A stretch of 34,406 bases of DNA. Source: Mucilaginibacter dorajii (lineage in GTDB: Bacteria; Bacteroidota; Bacteroidia; Sphingobacteriales; Sphingobacteriaceae). The position numbers and the translations under genes are program-made. The notes under the pieces were generated by a model that did no database searches, was not told the DNA's origin, and saw only the letters and a list, made by a program, of their open reading frames with translations. The stretch covers positions 1 through 34,406 of the forward strand of contig NZ_JANTYS010000040.1 of the NCBI RefSeq assembly GCF_024808255.1, in the 5' to 3' direction. Every line of letters starts with the position of its first letter. Within the stretch, counting starts at the first letter, position 1. Positions 23,152 through 29,235 of this stretch are shown one piece after another.

Positions 23152-23559
23152 ATGAACATTGCATCACTACGTATCGACAAAAAAAAGATGGGGCTTGCTG
23201 GTAGCATCCAGGAAACGCCTTATTATGAACGGCTGGTTAAATTAATACCCGGCGAAATTATTAGTATTTATGTTACGGGCCAGGGTATCATCCCTAAAGG
23301 CAACAACACCGCACTGTGGGTATGGTCGGCAGTGTGCCTGGTTCTGCTTGTGGTGTTACGTGCATTCGGCACCCGCAGCGATACCAGTGTAAGTACCGCG
23401 CAATGGCCGGCAGTACTTATTTCGGCCGTCTCCTTTATCATCTGGCTATACACCTTAGGCGGCGTATTTGCTACTTTATCTTTTTATCAGTCTTATATAG
23501 GCTCGTTGCTGGTAATCACCTGGACGTTCATTATCCCTTTTGTTTATAAAGGCGATTAA
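23152..23559 (+). CDS. Small three-helix membrane protein, unknown function
   Basis: I do not recognise a characterised family for this 135-residue protein. About 50 residues of soluble N-terminus contain YYERLVKLIPGEIISIYVTG, then come membrane helices near 55-73 (ALWVWSAVCLVLLVVLRAF), 85-105 and 112-131 (IGSLLVITWTFIIPFVY). There is no signal peptide. The next gene, an HExxH metalloprotease-like protein, starts 32 bases after this stop (23592), so the two are probably one transcript and may act together, for example with this protein placing the other at the membrane. That link is inference from position only. A leader hairpin and a possible promoter lie upstream. Confidence 0.8.
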   Translation: MNIASLRIDKKKMGLAGSIQETPYYERLVKLIPGEIISIYVTGQGIIPKGNNTALWVWSAVCLVLLVVLRAFGTRSDTSVSTAQWPAVLISAVSFIIWLYTLGGVFATLSFYQSYIGSLLVITWTFIIPFVYKGD

Positions 23560-23591
23560 CCCGATTGTACAAATACCTTAAATCAATTGAT

Positions 23592-25043
23592 ATGAAAACA
23601 ACAAAAACAAGCACGCCGGCTAATATTTCTGCCTGGCAGCAAGATCCAGGGTGGGGTAGCCAGCCTGATGGTGGGCCAATGATCCAGATTAATCAGCCAC
23701 AGCTAAGTGCAGGTACTTTGCCTACCAAAATAGAAAATCCTTCAACCGCGCCTGCCGCGCAAATTTATTCGCCGGGTACGGCCGAGTTTCGTTATTGGGC
23801 TGCGGCGGCTTCGCTTGAACGCGCCTCTGCTTTTTGGTCGCCTTTGTTGCCTGGCGTTAAGTGGCAGGTAGGGAAGGTATTGCCTGTAGATTTGTATCAC
23901 GGCGAAGACTTTAACGCGTATTACGACCGTGTTGGTCTGCGTTTTTTCCAGGGGCAGGCAGGTTCACGTACGGTTTATTCTTGTGAAAGTCCGGATATTG
24001 TTTGTCATGAACAGGGGCATGCTATTTTAGATGCCATTAAACCGCAGCTTTGGGATGCCGCAAGTATTGAAATAGGCGCGTTTCACGAATCATTTGGCGA
24101 TATGAGCGCCATCCTGTGCGCGTTACAGGTGCCCAGTATGCGGCATGATGTGCTGGCCGAAACCAGCTATTCCTTATACAGTAATTCAAGCCTGTCAAGA
24201 CTGGCCGAGCAATTGAGTTGGGCCATAAGGCAAGGCCACCCCACGCTGGTTGAGCCTGATTGTTTACGCAACGCGGTAAACGCCTTTTTTTACCGCGATC
24301 CTAATACGCTGCCTTCAAATGCCCCCGCAACCAGCTTATCATCCGAACCGCATTCATTTTCGCGGGTATTTACCTCTGCTTTTTTTGACGGGCTTGCCAG
24401 GATGTTTCAAACAATGCCGGCGCAGGATGAGCCTAATTTACTGCAGGTGAGTACCGATATGGGTAAAATATTGATTGCAGGAATCCGTGCGGCGGCGGTG
24501 GTATCAACATTTTACAGCCAGGTTGCAGTTAAAATGATCGCCTCGGCAAGTTCTCTTTTCCCGGGACCTTACGCCGATGCGCTCAAAAGTTCGTTTATCA
24601 AACATGGTATCATTTCTGCAGCCAGCAGCCAAAGCATCCATCAGCAGTTTGCTATGGGTATCACCGCAATGGCTGCCCCGATGAACGAAAGCCATGATTT
24701 GCCTAAGATGATGATCCCGGTGCAGGAATACGGTTTGGGCAGTGATTCCATCATGGTACATTCGGCTGTTGAACCTAAGCAGTTTAATATCACCGGCGCT
24801 GCCCTTGACGTAGGGCCTTTGCAGCCTGTTTCTGAAGAGTTACAGGCAAAAGCTTTTTTGGAAGATTTGATAAGGCGCGGTAAACTTAAAGCGGCCAACC
24901 AATCGGAAGTGAACTACGCGGTAAAAAGCATAACGGGCAGTGCGCCTAAGGTGCATTATCACCATACACATGAACTGGTGGCCGAAGGCGATACAATGGT
25001 ATTAAAAAGAATGCGTATTGACTGCGGTTTAAAGCACATGTAA
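23592..25043 (+). CDS. Thermolysin-like (gluzincin) HExxH metalloprotease without signal peptide
   Basis: The 483-residue protein has HEQGH (His139, Glu140, His143) followed 23 residues later by GAFHESFGD, whose Glu (about 166) fits the third zinc ligand of gluzincins; the pair resembles HELTH and NEAISD of M4 thermolysin. The surrounding RTVYSCESPDIVCHEQGHA also fits a zinc peptidase. The N-terminus (MKTTKTSTPANISAWQQDPG) is polar with no signal peptide, prepro region or membrane helix, unlike secreted M4 enzymes. Helical alanine-rich segments fill about 225-360 and a His-rich HYHHTHE lies near the end. An in-frame ATG at 23565 would add nine residues; 23592 is chosen because it leaves a normal gap. 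Cytosolic protease, toxin-like effector or inactive scaffold are all possible. Confidence 0.75.
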   Translation: MKTTKTSTPANISAWQQDPGWGSQPDGGPMIQINQPQLSAGTLPTKIENPSTAPAAQIYSPGTAEFRYWAAAASLERASAFWSPLLPGVKWQVGKVLPVDLYHGEDFNAYYDRVGLRFFQGQAGSRTVYSCESPDIVCHEQGHAILDAIKPQLWDAASIEIGAFHESFGDMSAILCALQVPSMRHDVLAETSYSLYSNSSLSRLAEQLSWAIRQGHPTLVEPDCLRNAVNAFFYRDPNTLPSNAPATSLSSEPHSFSRVFTSAFFDGLARMFQTMPAQDEPNLLQVSTDMGKILIAGIRAAAVVSTFYSQVAVKMIASASSLFPGPYADALKSSFIKHGIISAASSQSIHQQFAMGITAMAAPMNESHDLPKMMIPVQEYGLGSDSIMVHSAVEPKQFNITGAALDVGPLQPVSEELQAKAFLEDLIRRGKLKAANQSEVNYAVKSITGSAPKVHYHHTHELVAEGDTMVLKRMRIDCGLKHM

Positions 25044-25140
25044 GGATCTGTTTGAACGCGAAAAGAATAGCTGTTTGCGAGTGGTGAAATTCGTGAAGGT
25101 GGAAATGACCATTAAAAGCGAGGGCACTCGCGAATCCCCT

Positions 25141-25376
25141 CTTGAGCTACTGTGTGTGCACATCTTTTGAAATCGTATCACTAAACAAAAACGATGTCAG
25201 TTCGAAACGAACCGGAGTGGATTGCGCGCCGGAGGTGAGGCGAAATCTTATACGAGCAGCCATGTTTGCTCATCGCTTGTATAAGATTTTTCTTTCGCAC
25301 CTCGCTTTACCCCGTCTTCGCTCTATCGAAATGAAATTTTCTTTTTTAGAAAGATGTGTACATGAGGTAGCGCAAT
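25141..25376. repeat. Large nested palindrome, TGTCAnTTCGA family (copy 1)
   Basis: Outer arms near 25141-25168 and 25346-25376 are imperfect complements (GCTAC, CACATCTTT words). Inside, TGTCAGTTCGA (25196-25206) faces TCGAAATGA (25326-25334), and GAAATCTTATACGA faces GTATAAGATTTTTC around a central loop. The same core occurs at 28606-28769 and 32424-32560. A 78-codon reading frame here is a by-product of the palindrome. Confidence 0.75.
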
Positions 25377-25501
25377 AACGGACCTTTTTATTTGTTTTAT
25401 TACCGCTTCTAAGGATCTGTTTAAAAATAAGAAAAATAGATTGTTACTGCCTTTGGTAAGATTTTCGATATCTGAAGGACAGCATGACGTGAACAAGGCG
25501 C

Positions 25502-25652
25502 AGACGACTCACCCCGACGAGGCTACGCCCGTCTTCCCCTCTCTCCGACTGCGTCGCATAGAGGGGCGGAAAATAAAAACAGTTTTTACCCTCTTTGCGG
25601 CTTCAGCCGGAGAGAGGGTCGGCCAGCGAAGCGCTGCCGGGGTGAGTCGTCT
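25502..25652. repeat. GC-rich palindromic element with AGACGACTCACCCCG ends
   Basis: The 151-bp element has perfect 15-bp inverted ends (25502-25516 and 25638-25652) and inner arms CCCTCTCTCCG and CCGGAGAGAGGG. Wider complementary words CTGTTTAAAA (about 25417) and TTTTAAACAG (about 25752) flank it. Base composition is clearly higher in G+C than the flanks. The rest of 25044-25845 outside this and the previous palindrome shows no gene. Confidence 0.8.
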
Positions 25653-25807
25653 CCAGCGTTCTACCGATACCAAGAAAACGAAATACATCATTATGAACGT
25701 AAACAACGAAGCAATGCGATTTTTTTGACTGTAATATCTTTCCAGAACCGTTTTTAAACAGCTTCTTAGGATCTCATCATTTTACTTATATTTACAATAC
25801 TGTGAAG

Positions 25808-25833
25808 GCGGCCGGTAATACGGCTGCTTTTTT
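25808..25833 (+). terminator. Terminator-like hairpin in the leader of the 125-residue hypothetical gene
   Basis: GCGGCCG (25808-25814) pairs with CGGCTGC (25821-25827) through seven pairs, one a G-T wobble, with a 6-base loop and six T residues (25828-25833). It ends only 12 bases before the ATG at 25846, so it would act as an attenuator or as the end of an upstream transcript. Confidence 0.6.
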
Positions 25834-25845
25834 AAAAGTAAAGTC

Positions 25846-26223
25846 ATGCAAAACGACATTAAAGAGCAGCTAAAGCAAAAAGGCTATGAGATGCTAAATT
25901 ACACGCAGGAAGCAGATGGCAGTTTAGCCGTGAATGCTAATAAGCTGCACCCCGTTACCCTCGACGGTGACAAGCAGTGTTTTATACCCATTCCCCTTAG
26001 CTTGCAGGTGCAGGTAGATACCAATAATAAAATTACCGCGCTAAACAGCCTGGAGGACGAAAAATCTCTTGAAAATGATGCCGACCATTTTGTGCGTAAC
26101 CTGGCCGATAACCAGGAAATTGGCGGTGATGGGCTTTCGGCCGTACCAAACGCAACCCACCATGTAGATATAAATGAGGATGGTTTACCCGTCATCAGAA
26201 AAAAACGGGCCAGGTTATTTTAG
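25846..26223 (+). CDS. Hypothetical protein, 125 residues
   Basis: I do not recognise a characterised family. The protein is soluble, acidic in the middle and has a basic tail (IRKKRARLF). There is no signal peptide, membrane helix or cysteine cluster; the single Cys lies near residue 45 in GDKQCFIPIPLSLQVQVD, which with LNYTQEADGSLAVNANKL suggests beta strands in the first half. The second half (SLENDADHFVRNLADNQEIG) is probably helical. Codon use matches the neighbours, which supports a real gene. A terminator-like hairpin sits directly before the start, and no partner gene is nearby. Confidence 0.72.
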   Translation: MQNDIKEQLKQKGYEMLNYTQEADGSLAVNANKLHPVTLDGDKQCFIPIPLSLQVQVDTNNKITALNSLEDEKSLENDADHFVRNLADNQEIGGDGLSAVPNATHHVDINEDGLPVIRKKRARLF

Positions 26224-26288
26224 AAGGGCTTTTGGACAAAAGATTTTTGGAGCAAGGAACAAGGATCTTTTTGAGAGTAAAGATAGAA

Positions 26289-26373
26289 GGACAGAGGAGC
26301 AAGGACTTTGCCCCTGTATTCTATTAGCTTCTTAACTTTTTTCCTTTGTCGTTCAATCCTTGCTCCTTTGTCC
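26289..26373. repeat. Inverted repeat of AGGAGCAAGGA words
   Basis: The 17-base arm at 26289-26305 pairs with 26357-26373 at 16 of 17 positions. Neighbouring GGAGCAAGGAACAAGGATC words (about 26249-26267) and the GACTCTTACCTCTTGATTC words near 26411 show the spacer is made of degenerate short repeats. Confidence 0.65.
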
Positions 26374-26439
26374 ATTCATCCTTTCTCCAACCGCAGCTGT
26401 CTTAATTCTTGACTCTTACCTCTTGATTCTTTCCTCAAA

Positions 26440-26477
26440 TTTGTTTTTTTAATTTATTACTCTACATTTGTAGAGTA
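26440..26477 (+). promoter_or_regulatory. Promoter and overlapping BlaI-type operator
   Basis: TTTG (26440-26443), a 19-base spacer and TACATTTG (26463-26470) match the Bacteroidota promoter form exactly. The -7 box lies inside a perfect 20-bp palindrome TACTCTACATTTGTAGAGTA (26458-26477) that has the TACA/TGTA core of BlaI/MecI operators. Repressor binding would block the promoter, so the pair that follows is probably autoregulated. A weaker TCTA-N6-TAGA site at 26481-26494 may be a second operator. Confidence 0.88.
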
Positions 26478-26499
26478 AATTCTAAACTCATAGAGCAGT

Positions 26500-26871
26500 A
26501 TGAAACTAACCAAAGCCGAAGAACAATTAATGGAACTGATTTGGGATAAAAAAGAAATTTTTATGAAGGATATTATCGACGATTATCCTGAGCCTAAACC
26601 AGCCACCACCACTATTGCCACCTTACTTAAACGAATGCAAAACAAAGGTTTTGTGGCCTATAACCTGATGGGCAATTCCCGCCAGTATTACGCGCTGGTA
26701 AAAAAAGAAGATTACTTTTCAAAGCATGTGAAATCATTGATCAACGATTTCTTTGGCAGCTCGGCGCTGCAGTTTGCTTCCTTTTTTACCCGCGAAACCA
26801 ACATGACCACCGCCGACCTGGAGAGCCTGAAAAAAATTATTGACGACCAGATAAAAAGGAGCAAAAAATGA
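26500..26871 (+). CDS. BlaI/MecI-family transcriptional repressor
   Basis: The 123-residue protein starts MKLTKAEEQLMELIWDKK and has the winged-helix of the BlaI/MecI/CopY family (about 1-75), including PATTTIATLLKRMQNKGFV, the recognition helix and wing entry. The C-terminal part (about 80-123) would be the dimerisation helix region, which in BlaI carries the cleavage site for the partner peptidase. A perfect palindromic operator covers its own promoter. The next gene is an M56 antirepressor overlapping by 4 bases (ATGA), the usual arrangement. In Bacteroidota such pairs rarely sit beside a beta-lactamase, and none is seen here, so the inducing signal is unknown. Confidence 0.92.
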   Translation: MKLTKAEEQLMELIWDKKEIFMKDIIDDYPEPKPATTTIATLLKRMQNKGFVAYNLMGNSRQYYALVKKEDYFSKHVKSLINDFFGSSALQFASFFTRETNMTTADLESLKKIIDDQIKRSKK

Positions 26872-28373
26872 TCACCTACCTGTTAAAATTTGTAACCTGC
26901 TCGGGCCTGTTACTCATAGTTTATCACCTGCTGTTAAAAAATAAAGCCATGTACCGTTTTAACCGGTTGTATTTACTGGCGGCATTTGTATTTTCATTAG
27001 TGGTGCCTTTTATTACGATAGAACAACATGCCACTTTTGTACCGGCGGTAATAACCGCGAAACAAGAGATTATGGTATTGCAGGATGTTATCATGCCTAT
27101 CGCGGCCCCTCAACCGGCGACTTCGGTAAACGATGCCCCGGCCATTAGCGCCGCTTCAATGGTGTCTATCGCTTATGCGCTTATTACAGGTTTAATGCTT
27201 TTTCGCTTTGCTAAAAACCTGTATGGTATCAGGAAGACTATTTTGAATAACACGAACGTAGCTTACAAAAACCAGCGCCTGGTATTGACTCCCGAAAAGC
27301 TAACGCCTCACACTTTTTTCAACTATATTTTTTTGAATGAGGTCGATTACCGCAGCGGGAAGATAGCTGTAAGTATATTAAAACACGAACTGGCGCATGC
27401 CCGGCAAATCCACTCGGCCGATGTGGTTTTTATGGAACTGGTGCAGGTGTTTTGCTGGTTTAACCCTTTTGTGATGCTTTACCGCAGGGCGATACAATTC
27501 AATCACGAGTTTTTGGCCGATGAGGCGGTGCTATGCAACAATCCTGACGTAAGGGCCTACCAATATTTGCTCCTGGATAGCCTGGGCAATACCGGGAGCC
27601 AGACTATAACCAGCCAGTTTAATTATTCATTAACCAAAAAACGATTGATCATGATGACCAAAAAAACATCTGCCTTAACTGCCGTATTGAGCAGCCTGGC
27701 AATTTTTACAATTATGGGTGCCGCTTTTATGTTGTTTTGTAATATGGTAACCACTGGCAACGAGCCCACGCAAAAAGCGGGCAAGCTAAGCAACGTGGTA
27801 ATATACAAAGGCGGCGACACCTTGCAACCCGTAAAATGGCCGCCGCTGATAGCACCCGATTATCCGCAATACCCGCACAGCAAAGAAGGGGTTGCGCAAA
27901 CAGCTGTTGATGAGTATACTGGCATTGTAAATAAGTACCTAACGGATTTGAACGGGCATAAGCCCAGTCAGATCAGGGTTACACCTGCAGATCGGGCCCG
28001 GATGATCGAGATTTTTAAACATATGAGTATCGCCCAGCAAAAACAGCAGCACATTGGTTTTATGTTGCCGCCACCGCCGCTGCCCATGTCTAAAGTTACG
28101 CAAGCAGAATTGGATGCTTTTAAAGACCCCAAAAAATTCGGTGTTTGGCTTAACGATAAACATATCAACAACAGCGACCTGGCAAAATACAAACCTGCCG
28201 ATTTTATGCAATTGTTTGTAAGCAGGCTAACCCCCCACGCCATCAACTACAAATATTACCATTACCAGGTGGACCTGATGACTACCGATCATTATGCAAC
28301 CTACCTCAAACAAACCCTTGCCGAACGCAACCAAAGCAGGATGTATACCCGGAGCGGACCTTTGTCTTTTTAG
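26868..28373 (+). CDS. BlaR1/MecR1-like M56 membrane metallopeptidase
   Basis: The 501-residue protein has membrane helices near 5-22, 34-52, 95-115 and 275-297, with the M56 zinc motif HELAH (His173, Glu174, His177) and the third ligand Glu214 in FNHEFLADEAVL. It should cut the preceding BlaI-type repressor after sensing a signal. The sensor penicillin-binding domain of true BlaR1 is absent. Instead about 200 residues follow the last helix, containing TPADRARMIEIFKHMS and a proline patch (PPPPLP), then HAINYKYYHYQVDLMT. That domain is presumably periplasmic and of unknown ligand. It overlaps the repressor gene by 4 bases, so translation is coupled. Confidence 0.9.
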   Translation: MITYLLKFVTCSGLLLIVYHLLLKNKAMYRFNRLYLLAAFVFSLVVPFITIEQHATFVPAVITAKQEIMVLQDVIMPIAAPQPATSVNDAPAISAASMVSIAYALITGLMLFRFAKNLYGIRKTILNNTNVAYKNQRLVLTPEKLTPHTFFNYIFLNEVDYRSGKIAVSILKHELAHARQIHSADVVFMELVQVFCWFNPFVMLYRRAIQFNHEFLADEAVLCNNPDVRAYQYLLLDSLGNTGSQTITSQFNYSLTKKRLIMMTKKTSALTAVLSSLAIFTIMGAAFMLFCNMVTTGNEPTQKAGKLSNVVIYKGGDTLQPVKWPPLIAPDYPQYPHSKEGVAQTAVDEYTGIVNKYLTDLNGHKPSQIRVTPADRARMIEIFKHMSIAQQKQQHIGFMLPPPPLPMSKVTQAELDAFKDPKKFGVWLNDKHINNSDLAKYKPADFMQLFVSRLTPHAINYKYYHYQVDLMTTDHYATYLKQTLAERNQSRMYTRSGPLSF

Positions 28374-28377
28374 GTAA

Positions 28378-28434
28378 AAGGTTAAAGGCGAAAGCTGAAA
28401 GGTTTTTGCTTCCTTAAATAAAAAGGCATGGTTT
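28378..28434. repeat. GGTTAAAGGCGAAA-type repeat, copy after the M56 gene
   Basis: This is the second copy of the 22664-22720 repeat, starting 4 bases past the stop codon. It keeps CTGAAAGGTTTTTGC and GGCATGGTTTT but lacks the T-run that makes the first copy a terminator. Confidence 0.72.
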
Positions 28435-28470
28435 TGAGCCGTGATACAAACCAACTTCTTTAAATTAACT

Positions 28471-28545
28471 AATTGAAAGGCTGCACCAGGGGTGCAAAAG
28501 ATTTGTAGCATCCGTTAATTAAAATTCTTTGCGTGCATAGGTTCG
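28471..28545. repeat. Decayed half-copy of the CTACAAAG-type element
   Basis: GCACCAGGGGTGC, AAAAGATTTGTAG and CTTTGCGTGCATAGGTTCG run in the same order as at 28819-28883 (CTCCAGGGGAGC, AAAAGCTTTGTAG, TTTTGCGTGCCAGAGGTACG). The two direct copies flank the palindrome at 28556-28800. Confidence 0.65.
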
Positions 28546-28555
28546 ATGTCATTAG

Positions 28556-28800
28556 TTAACATGAGTTCGATATAAGAAAGGGACATCCGTAAATCAAAAA
28601 AAGTATGTCATTTCGATTGAGCAAGGGCGGGATTGAGCGGTTGCGCGAAAGAGAAATCTTATACGACATGCTATGATGGACTGCATAACGCATAAGATTT
28701 TTCGCTTCGCTCAAGAGATAGTTTCTCCTCACCCTCTACTCCAGCCATCCGCCGTTCGTCGAAATGACATTTGGGAGTTCTTATATCGAACTCACGTTAA
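28556..28800. repeat. 245-bp nested palindrome with near-perfect 23-bp ends (MITE-like; TGTCATTTCGA family copy 2)
   Basis: The ends 28556-28578 and 28778-28800 are inverted at 22 of 23 positions (beginning TTAAC, ending GTTAA). Inside, TGTCATTTCGA (28606-28616) faces TCGAAATGACA (28759-28769), and GAAATCTTATACG faces GCATAAGATTTTTC around the centre. No reading frame of note is present. The size, terminal inversions and insertion between two direct repeat halves fit a small non-autonomous mobile element. Confidence 0.75.
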
Positions 28801-28832
28801 GTTAAGCAATTGATAAGATGCTCCAGGGGAGC

Positions 28833-28945
28833 AAAAGCTTTGTAGATAAAATGAATTGACGTCTTTTGCGTGCCAGAGGTACGCCACCTGAGGTTCCGTA
28901 CCTCTGGCACGGACTGCATTTTTGATTTTTTTCTACAAAGCTTTT
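28833..28945. repeat. Palindromic element with CTACAAAG arms
   Basis: Outer arms AAAAGCTTTGTAGA (28833-28846) and 28932-28945 are perfect complements over 14 bp. Inner arms CGTGCCAGAGGTACG (28869-28883) and 28897-28911 are perfect over 15 bp around a 13-base loop. 28946-29180 shows nothing further that I can support. Confidence 0.82.
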
Positions 28946-29193
28946 CCCCCGCTGGGGGAGAAAATCCTCAACTTAATGACATTGACCTACGACCCGGTAT
29001 CAACGTTGCATTCATTTGCTGTAAAGTTATTCTCCGGATTGGGGAACAATAATTCAATGCCATCACAGTAAATACGGAAGGGAGTAAGGATAAATGAGCA
29101 AGGATACCATGTCTGTCATTCTGTCACAAATCCGTTACAATAACTTTCTCCCTCCGGTGCTTTCCTTAAAAATCCATAATATTAGGTTCGTAA

Positions 29194-29211
29194 TTAATAT
29201 TATAATATTAA
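29194..29211. promoter_or_regulatory. Perfect 18-bp AT palindrome upstream of the M16 gene
   Basis: TTAATATTATAATATTAA is its own reverse complement and ends 24 bases before the ATG at 29236. It may be an operator, but AT-rich palindromes can also arise by chance. Confidence 0.4.
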
Positions 29212-29235
29212 ACTTTTAAGTAATACCGACTGACC

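Noticed and set aside
25142..25378. 78-codon open frame on the plus strand
   Set aside because: It lies wholly inside a large palindrome shared with other spacers, has no recognisable protein pattern and its composition follows the repeat.
25441..25728. 95-codon open frame on the plus strand
   Set aside because: It spans the GC-rich 151-bp palindrome; the coding potential comes from the inverted repeat.
26500..28373. Beta-lactam resistance locus
   Set aside because: The regulators resemble BlaI and BlaR1, but no beta-lactamase or penicillin-binding gene is present and the sensor domain is absent.
28870..29052. 60-codon open frame on the plus strand
   Set aside because: It begins inside the CTACAAAG-arm palindrome and shows no protein-like pattern.
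29183..29190. TAGGTTCG as a -7 box for the M16 gene
   Set aside because: It has one change from consensus but no TTTG or TTG at a suitable distance upstream.
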